Positions 26,522-38,600 are shown, numbered from the stretch's first letter. The stretch: 64,000 nucleotides of DNA from Candidatus Tenebribacter davisii (GCA_030765535.1 JAVCCH010000166.1:1-64000), one strand, 5' to 3'. Translations and numbers: made by a program. The notes: generated from the sequence alone by a model not told the origin.

Positions 26522-29500
26522 CTAGAATCTAAATGACCTTTCTAACATTATTTCTTGTGAATGTTCTTCTTCAAAAGGCATGATCTTATATTTGTAAATA
26601 ATTCTAAATTTATATGGTAATTGATACCTTAATGATAATTCATGAAAGATCCCCATCTCAGAGTTTATTGCAACATCATTTGACCTTTCAAACCTGGTCT
26701 CATAATCAAGGAATAGATCACGAGTTACATACCTGCCCATGCTTACAGACAAGTTGTTCAAGAACAATTCAGATGAGAATTTTGCAATCTCATTAGTTTC
26801 ATCGTAAACTTCATATTCTAATTTATCTTCGGATGAATAGCTGGCAAAAAGATTCTGAACAAGGTCTGTTTGCAGATGAAAATAATCTAATTTCAGAAAC
26901 ATTCTCAACCAATTTTCCACTGGAGATAATAGTGGATCCATAACTGCACTTTCCAATCCTATACCTGCTATTTGCAGCACTTCATCCTGCAACAGTGTTT
27001 TCTTTTGATCGGGAGAGATATTCTCCATGGATCTATTGTATCTCAATTTTGCCAGTATATCGGTTATCCTGTCATTCGGGTTATCACTGTTCAAAGAGAA
27101 TTTTAAAGTTCCCATATCATCAGTTCCGGTAATTTCATTATAAACATTTAATGTGATCAACGAACCATCGGCAGTCTTTTTGTAAAATGTTCCGGAAATA
27201 TTTGCGCCTTCAATAAATCTGCTTAACTGTACCTGCATATAATCCAAAGTCATCTCTGTACCAAAGATATCAACCGAACCTTCTTCCGCAATAAATAGAG
27301 CATCAGGAATTGAAAATTCCTCATTTTTATATACAATATTTAAATATCCACCTGAGTTTACTTTTACATCTACAGGATATGTAACATATTTTACATTCTC
27401 GCCAATGTTTATCATCAAATCAAAACTAAGTGGTAAAGAGGAAACCTCAACTTCCTTTTTCTCTCGAACTGTATTAAATAGTTTTAATAGATTTTCGGTA
27501 TTTGGTGGATAGATGGCTCCCCCATTAGATACATTTAAATCTCCGATCATCATGATATCCTCAAAGGGACCTCTAACTTCAAAATACTCACTATCCCTTC
27601 CATTTATTACTACTTTAGCCACATTATTTTTTGGAATATAACCAGGCATATTGAATAGAATACCACCGTGATCAGTTTTTACTAACAACTTCCCCAGATT
27701 AAGTGTACCCAAGACAAAATCTTCACTGTTATTATTTATAACATTAGATATATAGCATCTGCCCTCACCCATACGAAATTTGAATTTATCAATAATAAAT
27801 ATGTTATTCTCAATCCCGAATTGAATTGTTATCTTATCAATATGCTCAGGTTGTCCTTTGATCTTCATAGTACCTTGAGTCAAAGCTAAATTACCTTGTT
27901 TAACAAATATCTTATTATCTTTTGTCCCAACTTTAAATTTGAAATCAGCTTCTGAACCAGCCACAGTTATTACCTTTGTTTGATCGGCCAATAGTTTTAA
28001 TAAATCTCCATTAAATTTTATTGAAATGTTATTCGTGTCGGAAAAAACTTTACTATTAATGATATTGTAACCAATTACACCATTCGATCTTAAGCTGAAT
28101 TCATTTTTCTTATAACATCTGATATCATTTACATATAATAGACTATCTTTTTGCAAAACATCGCATTTAATTAGATCAGCTTTGAAACTGTTAAATTTTA
28201 ATTTGTCAATTTCCAGGTCTAGATGTAATTCATTATTATTCTGTTCTCTGGAAAACTCTAATCCGCCCTTAACGATCCCTTTTAAATTTCCTTCTGGAAG
28301 AATTTCGTCAATTAGGAGTGAATCAATTCTTCCATTTGCTGTAATTAACATTTCTGGTTCTAGTATCAAGGCACCTTGCAGATCAATTATTTTATGTTCA
28401 TTTGTATTTATATAACCATCATGTAAACTAACCATGGTTTTATTGCCTGCAAAATTTAATTTGGCATCCAGTTTATTCATATCACCAATTCTAAAATCTT
28501 CACAGGTTATATTACCTATAATCAATCCATCTTCTAAATTATTTACTGTTGCATCAATACTTAAACTGCCATCCATTTGGTTAGAAGTATTATAATCTAC
28601 AAAATATTTAGACAGCTGCCTGATCTTAATATCTTTCCCCAGTAATGATATCCCATATTTAAAATTTGGTTCTCTCTTGATCCATCCATTAATCTGGAGC
28701 ATTTTATTTAACTGGCAATGTTTAATATAAAGACTATCTAATGATCCTTCCGCAAGAAGATCGATATTAAAGGGTTCATAATTATATTTAGCGTTATATG
28801 AACGCATATTTATTAATGACCGTTCATTTGAAAGATCTAATACAATATCGGTCTTTAATCTTCCACCTAACTTACCATAATTCATATCATATACCATAAT
28901 ATTAGAATTAGTTACAATACTATATGGATTAGCATTGATCTCAACATCACCAGTTATGATCGGGTAAGATTTTTTATTAAAAACAGTATTCAAATCTAAG
29001 CCGCGTAGTTTAATTTTGGCTATCATCTCTTTTGATGAGATATTCCCAATACTGGATAATCCAATATCATGTTCAGGGTGTGTAAGGTCTATAGTGAGAT
29101 CATCTCCAAGCAGTTTCGCCTTGAGATCCAGGTTATTGATACCCATTTCATCTGCAATAATATCAATATCATTAAGATCAACATCAATTTCAGGTTTGTC
29201 TAGATAATTAATCGTAGAAGTAAAGTCTCCTGAAATTCTGATATTTCCCTTTTGCCAGTTAATATTGTTAGAATTAAGTTCAAGATGGAGATCTTTACCA
29301 AGCTTATAATACCCATCTCCAATTAATTGATTATCTTCCCACAAAGAATTATCCAAGCTAAATTCAATATTGTCATCTATCATTTTAGCTGAGACACTAA
29401 TATCTGTAAATTCCTGATTTGCAGCAGTTAGCTTATTTGAGGATAATTCAGCTGTAATAACAGGTTTTGCTAACTTACCGTTAATATTTATTTTTGCCCT

Positions 29501-30466
29501 CATATTTCCAGTAATCTGATCAATATATTTCTCAAATGATACATCAGAAGTTGTTAATTCAGACTTAATGGTAGGATTATTAGAAAGCAATTTATTAATG
29601 ACAGCATTCCCATATATTTTGTTATCATCTAGTATGGCATTATGAAGTGTAATATAAGATTTTTTATTATTTCCGGAAATTGATATGGAATCAATTGATG
29701 CTTTTTTATCAGCATATTGAGTATTAATATTTTTGATTGCAGCAGAATATCTTAATATATCATCTTCATAGATCAGATCAGCATCAAGCAGAAAATCTAA
29801 AGAAGTCAGTTGTGATATCTCAAATTTAGAAAGCTTAAGATCTTTTAATTTAAAATCAACCTTCTCTATTACACCCTTATTTAATTTACCTGATGCGAAC
29901 AAACTAGATTCGGCTTGTGAAGTTGCGGTAAGGAGGATATCAGAGCTTGCTGTGTTTTTTATTGAGAGATCAATATTCTGCCAGCTGTTTTCCACTTCAA
30001 CAATACTATTTTTATATTTTATATTAAATTTACCACTATAGATATTGAGCATTCTAAAGTATTCGGCAATATCAGGAATAGCAAATTCATTATTTTCCTT
30101 TTTCTTTTCATCTGTTTTTATAATTAAAGAAAACTCCGGCTCATAAATCTTAATATGTTTAATAGCTTTAAAATTCTTAAATTTTGAATATATCAGTTTT
30201 ATTAAGTCATATTCGATATAAAGTTGGTTTATTTTTAGATCATAATTCCCACTGTTAACAATTCTTATCCCTGAAATATTCATCTGTGTATCATTGAAGG
30301 TGAATTGTTCCATTGTAATATCTGCATTAAGTGTTTTGGAAAGCTGATCGGTTATTCTGGTTTGAACAATTTTATCAACTTTGGCCATTCTTACCAATAC
30401 AAAGAACGAAATATTGATAACAAGAACAACAAGGACGATGATAAATAACCAGGTTTTCTTTTTCAT
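26522..30466 (-). CDS. tamB: TamB/AsmA-like translocation and assembly protein
   Basis: 1314 residues. One N-terminal membrane anchor (about 5-27) and an AsmA-type start (KIVQTRITDQLSKTLNADIT) lead into a very long beta-rich periplasmic stretch typical of the TamB/YhdP bridge proteins, ending in a DUF490-like C-terminus (about 950-1314: VINGRDSEYFEVRGPF, LPLSFDLMINIGENV, SVDIFGTEMTLD). These proteins span the periplasm and are thought to move phospholipids or help insert outer-membrane proteins. It is the last gene after lolC/E and lolD (16 bases after lolD). No tamA/BamA gene is adjacent. Confidence 0.85.
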   Translation of the reverse strand: MKKKTWLFIIVLVVLVINISFFVLVRMAKVDKIVQTRITDQLSKTLNADITMEQFTFNDTQMNISGIRIVNSGNYDLKINQLYIEYDLIKLIYSKFKNFKAIKHIKIYEPEFSLIIKTDEKKKENNEFAIPDIAEYFRMLNIYSGKFNIKYKNSIVEVENSWQNIDLSIKNTASSDILLTATSQAESSLFASGKLNKGVIEKVDFKLKDLKLSKFEISQLTSLDFLLDADLIYEDDILRYSAAIKNINTQYADKKASIDSISISGNNKKSYITLHNAILDDNKIYGNAVINKLLSNNPTIKSELTTSDVSFEKYIDQITGNMRAKININGKLAKPVITAELSSNKLTAANQEFTDISVSAKMIDDNIEFSLDNSLWEDNQLIGDGYYKLGKDLHLELNSNNINWQKGNIRISGDFTSTINYLDKPEIDVDLNDIDIIADEMGINNLDLKAKLLGDDLTIDLTHPEHDIGLSSIGNISSKEMIAKIKLRGLDLNTVFNKKSYPIITGDVEINANPYSIVTNSNIMVYDMNYGKLGGRLKTDIVLDLSNERSLINMRSYNAKYNYEPFNIDLLAEGSLDSLYIKHCQLNKMLQINGWIKREPNFKYGISLLGKDIKIRQLSKYFVDYNTSNQMDGSLSIDATVNNLEDGLIIGNITCEDFRIGDMNKLDAKLNFAGNKTMVSLHDGYINTNEHKIIDLQGALILEPEMLITANGRIDSLLIDEILPEGNLKGIVKGGLEFSREQNNNELHLDLEIDKLKFNSFKADLIKCDVLQKDSLLYVNDIRCYKKNEFSLRSNGVIGYNIINSKVFSDTNNISIKFNGDLLKLLADQTKVITVAGSEADFKFKVGTKDNKIFVKQGNLALTQGTMKIKGQPEHIDKITIQFGIENNIFIIDKFKFRMGEGRCYISNVINNNSEDFVLGTLNLGKLLVKTDHGGILFNMPGYIPKNNVAKVVINGRDSEYFEVRGPFEDIMMIGDLNVSNGGAIYPPNTENLLKLFNTVREKKEVEVSSLPLSFDLMINIGENVKYVTYPVDVKVNSGGYLNIVYKNEEFSIPDALFIAEEGSVDIFGTEMTLDYMQVQLSRFIEGANISGTFYKKTADGSLITLNVYNEITGTDDMGTLKFSLNSDNPNDRITDILAKLRYNRSMENISPDQKKTLLQDEVLQIAGIGLESAVMDPLLSPVENWLRMFLKLDYFHLQTDLVQNLFASYSSEDKLEYEVYDETNEIAKFSSELFLNNLSVSMGRYVTRDLFLDYETRFERSNDVAINSEMGIFHELSLRYQLPYKFRIIYKYKIMPFEEEHSQEIMLERSFRF

Positions 30467-30482
30467 TTTTAAGTAATTAATA

Positions 30483-31160
30483 CTATTTTGAGGTTTCTTT
30501 TATAATTCCATTTTCCAGAATAAAACATCTATCCATTTTACTGGCTATCTCTTTACTGTGTGTGGCAATTACAAATGTCTGTCCCTGTTTTTTATTCAAT
30601 TCCATCAATAGATTTATCAATTCATCACTATGTTTCGAATCCAGATTACCAGTTGGTTCATCAGCAAAAATAATTTCCGGAGAATTTATCAGAGACCGTG
30701 CAACCGCAACTCTTTGCTGTTCACCTCCACTTAATTGACTTGGATAATGACTACGTCTATCTTCCATATCAAGAGCTTTCAGTAATTGTCTGGAGTCAAG
30801 CACACTTTTCTTAAAATCTTTTGTAGCTATAAATTTTGGCATAGCAACATTTTCTTCAGCAGTGAAATCTTCTAACAGATAATGAGATTGGAATACAAAG
30901 CCGATCTTTTTATTTCTGAATTCACTAAGCTCACTATCCTTTAGATTAATTTGTTCACCGGAAAAGAATATTTTACCTGAGTCATAACTGTCCAGCATAC
31001 CCATCATATGAAGTAAGGTACTCTTGCCACTACCAGATTCACCAGTTATAGCAATCATTTCTCCAGGATGGATCTCCAGGTCTACTCCTCTTAATACTTC
31101 AAGTTTACCTGATGCTTCATTGTAACTTTTCTTTAGTTTTTCAATTTTGATCAAACTCAA
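30483..31160 (-). CDS. lolD: Lipoprotein-releasing ABC transporter ATPase
   Basis: 225 residues, MacB/LolD-type ATPase: Walker A GESGSGKS (40-47), Q-loop [16 protein letters not shown], signature [15 protein letters not shown], Walker [13 protein letters not shown] and switch His (ATHSKE). It powers extraction of lipoproteins from the inner membrane for delivery to LolA. It lies 21 bases after the LolC/E-like permease gene and before tamB, so the operon combines lipoprotein sorting with envelope assembly. A MacB-like efflux ATPase is the alternative, but the permease next to it is LolC/E-like. Confidence 0.9.
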   Translation of the reverse strand: MSLIKIEKLKKSYNEASGKLEVLRGVDLEIHPGEMIAITGESGSGKSTLLHMMGMLDSYDSGKIFFSGEQINLKDSELSEFRNKKIGFVFQSHYLLEDFTAEENVAMPKFIATKDFKKSVLDSRQLLKALDMEDRRSHYPSQLSGGEQQRVAVARSLINSPEIIFADEPTGNLDSKHSDELINLLMELNKKQGQTFVIATHSKEIASKMDRCFILENGIIKETSK

Positions 31161-31181
31161 TTTTCTACTCCTAATAATTTA

Positions 31182-32411
31182 TTATACTTTCCTGATTATA
31201 TTTGTAATATTCAATTTTGATATACTCTTTAAAGGGATAAGTGATGCTGTGAATACTATCAACATGGAAACCGCTAAAATAATGATCCAGCTTGTAATTC
31301 CAAACTGAACATTTATCTTATCTAAAAAATAAACATCTCCCTTTAGTACAAAAAACTTCTGCCAACTCAAAAATTTTGCAATTAGAATTCCTAATAATTG
31401 ACCAAAAGTAACAGTGAATAGAGCCAGTAACATTGTCTTGCCAATAAATATTTTCTGTAAAATTTTATTAGAAGTACCATAAGCTTTTAATATCCCAAGT
31501 TCTGTACGCTTTTCTATTATAGATGTCGATACAGAACTAACTACATTAAATGAAGCAATAAGGATAAGAAAGCTTAAAATAATAAAAATTACCCATTTTT
31601 CCATTTTTAAAAGTGAAAATAAATTACTATTAAAATCTATCCAGGAAGAGATCTGATATTTATAATCAAATTCATGCTCCCAGACATATGCAAGATAATC
31701 TGCTTTCTCGATCCAGTCAGATTTCAATTTAACTTCAACCATTGTATACTCGTTCTGCAAAGAGAGAAAATTACTCAATTTTTCTCTATCAACAAAAATG
31801 AATTTGCTGTCATATTCATACATTCCAGATCTGTAAAGTCCGGTAAGTATAAATATCTCTTCCTTTGGTTTTATTCCCATTGGTGTAACTGTAGAATTCA
31901 TTGGACTGATAAGTTTAAAACTATCACCAACTTGCAAATCTAATTCTTCAGCTAATTTATAACCAATTACTGCTGAATTCTCGGAATCAAGTTGCCAGTT
32001 ACCCTCAAAAACATTTTTCTTATATTTACTGGGAAGCTGTTGTTGTTCCCAATCAATTCCACGTACAATTGAGCCCTTTATCCTATTATCATTTGAGACC
32101 ATGGCTTGTGTGATTATAAACGCAGATGTGTTATCTACACAATCTTTCTGCTGTAATGCTTCTTCTATTTGTTTTACATCATCTGATATCAAATTCCCAT
32201 TTGTAGCATTAAAAATATAGATATGGGAATTCGTACCAAGAATTGTATCTTTCAATACCGATTCATAGCCTTCAAATATCGATAATGCAACCGTAAGAGT
32301 TGCAACAGATATTATTATGCCAATGACCATGAAAACAGAGTCAAAGCGTAACCATTCCTTTTTTGGAGATGTTATATATTTTTTTAAGAAAAATAATACT
32401 ATTTTATTCAT
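31182..32411 (-). CDS. lolC: Lipoprotein-releasing ABC transporter permease (LolC/E type)
   Basis: 409 residues: TM1 (about 25-47), a periplasmic MacB_PCD-type domain (about 50-260) and three C-terminal TMs (about 272-296, 318-345 and 372-395), the FtsX/LolC/E layout. The early TLTVALSIFEGYESVLKDTILG is typical of LolC/E. Only one permease gene is present, so it probably works as a homodimer (LolF-like) or with a partner encoded elsewhere. First gene of the lol-tamB operon. Confidence 0.88.
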   Translation of the reverse strand: MNKIVLFFLKKYITSPKKEWLRFDSVFMVIGIIISVATLTVALSIFEGYESVLKDTILGTNSHIYIFNATNGNLISDDVKQIEEALQQKDCVDNTSAFIITQAMVSNDNRIKGSIVRGIDWEQQQLPSKYKKNVFEGNWQLDSENSAVIGYKLAEELDLQVGDSFKLISPMNSTVTPMGIKPKEEIFILTGLYRSGMYEYDSKFIFVDREKLSNFLSLQNEYTMVEVKLKSDWIEKADYLAYVWEHEFDYKYQISSWIDFNSNLFSLLKMEKWVIFIILSFLILIASFNVVSSVSTSIIEKRTELGILKAYGTSNKILQKIFIGKTMLLALFTVTFGQLLGILIAKFLSWQKFFVLKGDVYFLDKINVQFGITSWIIILAVSMLIVFTASLIPLKSISKLNITNIIRKV

Positions 32412-32479
32412 TTAATGGTATCTTTTAATTATCAATTTTTCTGTCAATAGTTGAATGTTTATCCATTATAGATAAAACC

Positions 32480-32509
32480 TTGTCAAAATCTATCTTAATT
32501 AATTTTTTG
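32480..32509 (+). promoter_or_regulatory. Putative promoter for the CapA-like secreted protein gene
   Basis: TTGTCA begins at 32480; 19 bases after TTG comes ATTTTTTG (32502-32509). The gap 32412-32525 shows nothing else distinct. Confidence 0.35.
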
Positions 32510-32537
32510 AAAAGTAGTTGTTAGAATGGAGTTGAAA

Positions 32538-35500
32538 ATGAAAAACAAAATTATTTTAATATTAATTTTTTTAGTTTTATCCTACTCACTATGTTTAACA
32601 ATAACCCGTGAAATTCAAATTGAGAACTTTGAAAGTGGAGAAGTATCCCTTACTTCTTACCCTGATGAGGATTTTCAACCAGGCGCCTGGGAAGTAACTA
32701 CTGAGAACCCATCATCTCCGTCTTCACAATATGTTCTAAAACTTTATGGCAACACCTGGAAAGTTGAAGCGATTGAACCAGTAATAATAGATTCAAATGA
32801 TGTGTGGGAAGTTTCCTGTTTTATAGAAAATAAAGGTGAAATCCAGGGATTTGGGGTAAGTGACGGTACGAATGAATTACTCTATTCTTTTGATGGTTTG
32901 GAAGAAATGAACATTGAAGAATGGATCCCGGTATATCAAGGTGCTTTTAGTGAAAATGAATGGCATATATATCAACTTCCTATAGCTGATGACTGGCTTG
33001 CCTGGTTTGAATATCTTCCCGAGATCTCGGAAATAATATTTATAAATGATAATGATGCCGGCAGCGGAATTGTATATTTTGATAATATTTTTGATATTTC
33101 AGATGATCTGCCGATATCACCAGAAGTTGAAATAACATTCGAAATTGGAACTGTTTATTTAAATGAGGATGATCTGCGCAGTGTAAATGTCCAATTTTAT
33201 AGTGAAGTTACTGATCCTGATAGTGATGAACATGAGTTTCTCTGGTATTTTGGTGATGATTCTATCAGTATCCAGCAAAATCCAGTGCATACCTTTATTG
33301 TCGAAGATGATCATTTATACACAATTCAGCTTCAAGTTACAGATGATTCCTTCCATGAAGGTTATGCTACCTGTCAGGTTGAAGTTGATGAAGGACCTTC
33401 ATCTTTTCCGCTAACTATAAATTTTGTGGGTGATATTATGCTGGCACGAGGATATGAAAATAGTATAATCCCTAATCTGGGTGTTGAAGCTATTTTTGAA
33501 CCAACCTTACCTATCCTGGGAGAAGATGCCGATATTACCGATGCAAACTTGGAATGTCCGCTTACGACCTATAATATTCATCATCCGACGAAAACGATCT
33601 TTTTCAAGGGAAACCCGGCAAATGCTGCAGGACTGGCTTTTGCAGGTATAGATCTGGTTTGCCTGGCAAATAATCATACAAATGACTATATGCTGGAAGG
33701 TATGCAGGAGACGCAAAATACTCTCGATCAATATGGTATCCGATATTCTGGAGCTGGTGCTGATTCTTATGAAGCGTATAAACCATTATTCTATTCCAAA
33801 AAAGGAGTGAATCTTGCTTTCTTGCGCTCTAGTGATAGAACAGGGCAATATAATAATTATCAGCCATATCTTCAAGCTGGTTTTAATAAATTCGGATTCG
33901 CCTATATGACACCCTATTATATTACAGAACAAATTAATGCAGTACAGGATAATGCAGATCTGATCATTGTGGAAACTCATTCGGGAAGTGAATACTCTAC
34001 TACTCCTGGAGCTAACTATGACTATACCGATGTTTTTAACGGTTGGAATGAAAAAGATTTTGCTGAAGATGAAGATTATACTCCAAGAATTGATATCCCC
34101 CATATGTGGGATATTGAAATCAGACATCATATGATAGATTCCGGTGCTGACCTGGTAATTTGTCATCATCCCCATGTGATACAGGCTGTTGAAGTATATA
34201 ATGGTAAGCTTATTGCTCATTCACTGGGCAATTTCGCCTTTGATCTTAACTATTTTGAAACTTTCCCATCTATGATCTTAAAAGCTTCAATTGATGAGGA
34301 TGGATTTAACTCCTTTTGTTTAAAACCGGTTTTTATAGATGATTATATCCCGCAAATTGCTACTGGTGAATTAGGTAAACACATTTTAAACTACATAAAA
34401 ATGAAATCTAAAGAGGTGAACACATATTTAAGTATTGATCCTGTAGAAATGCAGGCTAATATCATTCTTGATACTTTGAGTATGCTTATAGAGAATGAGC
34501 AATACAGTGAAAACCTTGAATTTACTTTTAATGGAAATGAATATATTTCTCAAGTTATCAAATTACCGGAATGGGGTGATATTTCCAGTATAGATGAGAT
34601 AACAAATGGAAATGATTTTGATTTCAGAGTTGGAAGAGAACTCGTCTGGTTTGGCAATTACGAAGATGAGGGAGCCTCAGTTTGGAACATTAACAGCAAC
34701 GATGAATGGCTTGATGATAGTGAGTTCTATGAAGGCGAACTTGCTTTATGTATTCATCAAAATGCAGCCAATGGCTACAATATTATCACAAACCTGGAAA
34801 ATCGGATGAAAAGAAGATCTGATGGTGAATATTCAATTCATGGATATGTAAAAACCGAAAACTGTGAAGGTGCATTGGTTCAGGCGAGATTTTATAATGC
34901 CAGAACAGGTGGCAGTTTGTTAGGATCGGATAATTTTGAAGCAGTTAGCGGCGAAACTGATTGGACCTATTATGCTTCAGAAATAGAAGTACCTGGTAAT
35001 ACAACTTACTTTGATATTGTAACAAATAATGATCCCCCGATTTCAGGAGATTCTTATGCCTGGTTCGATAATGTCGGTTTGATCGAATGGGAAGACTGGC
35101 AACCAAAAACCAGCATGCCGGATCCAGTAGTAAATCCTAACGATTATTATTATTTGCAAATACGAATTGATAATATGCCACTTAATTCTGTCGCTCATTT
35201 TACTCATACTTCTTACGAAACTAACCCTGTTTCAATTGAAAACAATGAAGTTCCAACTACTAAAAATGCAATATTGCATTCTAATTATCCCAACCCATTT
35301 AATCCTGACACAAATATCAGATTTACACTAAAAGAAACTGGAAAGACAAAAATAACAATGTTCAATATTAAAGGGCAAAAGGTTAAAACTCTTATTAATG
35401 AAGAACTATTAGCAGGTTCTTATATCATTGATTGGAATGGAACAAATTCACAGAATAAAAAAGTATCTTCTGGAATTTACTTTTATAAAATGGAATACAA

Positions 35501-35543
35501 AGAAAAATTAATAGATGCAAAAAAATGTCTTTTATTAAAATAA
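32538..35543 (+). CDS. Secreted CapA-like metallophosphoesterase with PKD, carbohydrate-binding-like and T9SS sorting domains
   Basis: 1001 residues from the ATG at 32538, which has GGAG six bases upstream; the ATG at 32526 overlaps that ribosome-binding site. Signal peptide (1-18), a CBM-like beta-sandwich (about 20-185), a PKD domain (about 195-285), then a CapA/PGA_cap domain (about 292-620: NFVGDIMLAR, DANLECPL, CLANNHTND, HHPHVIQA, HSLGNFAFD). A second CBM4/9-like module (about 695-860) and a C-terminal YPNPFNP sorting domain (about 915-1001) complete it. CapA proteins normally sit in the membrane and act in poly-gamma-glutamate capsule synthesis; this version looks like a T9SS-secreted, surface-bound relative. 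Substrate unknown. Confidence 0.85.
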   Translation: MKNKIILILIFLVLSYSLCLTITREIQIENFESGEVSLTSYPDEDFQPGAWEVTTENPSSPSSQYVLKLYGNTWKVEAIEPVIIDSNDVWEVSCFIENKGEIQGFGVSDGTNELLYSFDGLEEMNIEEWIPVYQGAFSENEWHIYQLPIADDWLAWFEYLPEISEIIFINDNDAGSGIVYFDNIFDISDDLPISPEVEITFEIGTVYLNEDDLRSVNVQFYSEVTDPDSDEHEFLWYFGDDSISIQQNPVHTFIVEDDHLYTIQLQVTDDSFHEGYATCQVEVDEGPSSFPLTINFVGDIMLARGYENSIIPNLGVEAIFEPTLPILGEDADITDANLECPLTTYNIHHPTKTIFFKGNPANAAGLAFAGIDLVCLANNHTNDYMLEGMQETQNTLDQYGIRYSGAGADSYEAYKPLFYSKKGVNLAFLRSSDRTGQYNNYQPYLQAGFNKFGFAYMTPYYITEQINAVQDNADLIIVETHSGSEYSTTPGANYDYTDVFNGWNEKDFAEDEDYTPRIDIPHMWDIEIRHHMIDSGADLVICHHPHVIQAVEVYNGKLIAHSLGNFAFDLNYFETFPSMILKASIDEDGFNSFCLKPVFIDDYIPQIATGELGKHILNYIKMKSKEVNTYLSIDPVEMQANIILDTLSMLIENEQYSENLEFTFNGNEYISQVIKLPEWGDISSIDEITNGNDFDFRVGRELVWFGNYEDEGASVWNINSNDEWLDDSEFYEGELALCIHQNAANGYNIITNLENRMKRRSDGEYSIHGYVKTENCEGALVQARFYNARTGGSLLGSDNFEAVSGETDWTYYASEIEVPGNTTYFDIVTNNDPPISGDSYAWFDNVGLIEWEDWQPKTSMPDPVVNPNDYYYLQIRIDNMPLNSVAHFTHTSYETNPVSIENNEVPTTKNAILHSNYPNPFNPDTNIRFTLKETGKTKITMFNIKGQKVKTLINEELLAGSYIIDWNGTNSQNKKVSSGIYFYKMEYKEKLIDAKKCLLLK

Positions 35544-35638
35544 AACAAATATTGTAATATTAGATAACAATTAATTTTACTGGTATATCTGGCTCATTTT
35601 TTGCATTAAAATATCATATTAAAATAAAAGGATTAAAA

Positions 35639-38600
35639 ATGAAATTATTTATTACATTGATATTGTTATCATTTATCATATTTAGTACTGCAATTGATCT
35701 TGATTTTTCAGGAGATCAGATCATTATTTCAGGAGATTTTGATAAAATTGAATTTACTGAAAAATTAACACAGAATATCACATTTACACAATTAAATCTT
35801 AGAAACTGCAGACCAACCGGAAAAATCGGTGAACCTGAATTACCGATTTTCTCACAACTTATCGAACTACCAAACACTGGAAATTATAAACTAGATAATA
35901 TCTCATATAATGAAGAAATTATTGAACTTGGAAATTCAGTTTTGCCTTGCGGTCTGCTTGATGATCATGATATTAATTTATCTGAATATCAAAGTGATAA
36001 ATGGATCCCTGAAGAGATAGTTACAATAAGTGATCCAAATATTATGGGTGCGTATCGATTCACACAAATTGCTGTATCACCCATACAATATAATCCAGTC
36101 CAAAATAAATTAAAGATTCTAAAAGACATTGATATTAATTTATCTTTAGATACCAATATATTAAAAAATCCAAAATTGAAAGAAAATAAGATCAATTCAT
36201 TTTCAAGCTTATCCGCAACAATAATTCCAGGCAGCAGACCCAGGATTTCAGACCAGAAAGGGCAATATCTTTTTATTATACAAGATGATACAGCACCTAT
36301 GTTAGAGCCACTTCTTCGCTGGAAGGAAAAACTTGGTTATACAACCAGAGTTGCAACTTTATCAGAAACAGGATCTGATTCCGGCGCTATTAAAAACTTC
36401 ATTCAAAATGCCTATGATAATTGGGAAACTCCTCCAGAATATGTTGTTTTAGTAGGCGATGTTGATGGTCCTATTTCTGTCCCTTCATTTTATGTTGAAG
36501 GCTATTTAACTCCCTGGGTTGTAAGTGATCACAAATATTCAATCCTCGAAGGTGAGGATTATTTCCCTGATGTGCTTGTTGGACGCTTATCTGTACGTTC
36601 ACAATTGCAGTTAAATACAATCATCAGCAAAATCATAAACTATGAAAGTAATCCGTTTATTGAAAATAACTGGCAGAAAAAAGCACTAATGATGGCTTAT
36701 GTCGATACCTGGTCGGAGTTCTATTCCGCTAGAGAAACAGTCATGGAAGTTCGCACTAAATTACTGGATTTTGAATTTACGGTTGTAGATACATTTATCT
36801 CACCCTACCAAAGTGGAATATCAAATTTAAAAAATATGATAAATGATGGTTACACTTTCTTGAATTATCGTGGTTTTGGAGGTCCCAGTTATTGGTCGGG
36901 TCATTATGGTGCAATGTTTGATATCAATGCAATTGGAAGTTTAAATAATGGTTTTAAGTTGCCAATGGTAACAAGCATTGTTTGCGGTGGAGGAGATTTT
37001 GGCAGCACAAATTACCCTACCTGTTTTGGAGAAACTTGGCTTACTGCAGGTTCACCCTCTAATCCAAAAGGAGCAATTGGCTTTATCGGACCAAGTGAAC
37101 ACGATACAAAAACTCCTTTTAATAACACAAATGATATGGGAATCTACCAGGGAATTACACAAGAGGGAGTAACCAGATGCGGTGAAATGATGCTGCGTGG
37201 TAAGATGGAACTTTATAATAACTATCCAAATTGTCATAATTGGGGAAATGCACTGAATTCAGATCAATTCTATTTTTTTGTTTACAATCTCTTAGGAGAT
37301 CCAGGTCTGCAGATCCTTACTGACACTCCTAAAGATTTTGATATATATATTCCTGATGAAATTCCTTCCGGTTCTAACTTCCTGGAAATTCAAATCGAAC
37401 TAAATGATGAGGATAGATCAGGTTTTACAATTGCAATTACTAATTCTGACAGTTTAATAACAACAGGTATCACCGATGTTTCGGGAATTGCAGCTATTCC
37501 AATTGATCTTACAGCAGGTGCTTATGAAGTTACAGCTTCAAAATATCTGTTTATCCCAGTAACATACGTATTATCGGTTGTAGAAGCAGAAATTGTACGG
37601 GTTGATGAATATAGTTGTTCTGGAATAATTCCGGGTGAGGCTGTAAGTATTATCGTCAGTATCCATAATTCCAGTAATACCCAAGCTAATAACTTGGAAA
37701 TTGAGCTATCAACAGAAGAAGATTTTATTGAAATTGTTACTGGTTCTTCGGCCATCGCATCTCTTGATGCAAATGAATACACAACCTGTAATTTTGAAAT
37801 TGAATTAGATCATTCCTGGCAAGATGGAATTAATGGTGGTCTCTTCTTAAATATTTCTTCTGATCTAGGCGAAAATGATTTCTTTATGCCCATAGAAATT
37901 ATATCTCCACAATTTACAATTTCAGATTTCATAATTGATGAACCTAATGGAAACTTGCTGCAGAATTCAAATTCTACTTTCAATCTGGAAATTCTAAATA
38001 GTGGGAACTTTGATGCTGACGAAACTATAATTGAGATGATCGCTATGTCAGATAATTTTGAAGTCATTAATGCCGAAACAATTTGTCCAACAATTCAAAC
38101 TGGACAAACTGGACTAATTGAATCATTTTTTGAGATCGCAATAGATGACGCGATCTCCGGTGAATTAGCCAAATTTAAATTTATAATTACTAATAGCGGA
38201 AACGTATTGCAGGAAATTACTTATTCCTATCCAATTGGTGAAATATCGGAGGAAAGTCCTACTTTTTGTGATCAGGATTATATTGCAATAGAATCATCTG
38301 ACATCGGTAACTTCACTGCCCCAATTTATGATTGGATAGAGATCAATCCTTCTGCCGGCGGACAAGGCAGCATTATTCAAGGTGGAAGTGTTAATGGCTC
38401 TGACGGTTTTACCAAAACAATAGATCTGCCTTTTGATTTTCAATATTTTGGAATGATTTATGATGAGATTTCTGTTTGTTCTAATGGTTGGATTTCAATG
38501 GGAGATACTGACCGTGTGTTTTTCAGGAATAAAAATATTCCTTCAGGAGTAGGTGCAAAAGCCATGATCGCACCTTTCTGGGATAATCTAATTAATGGTT

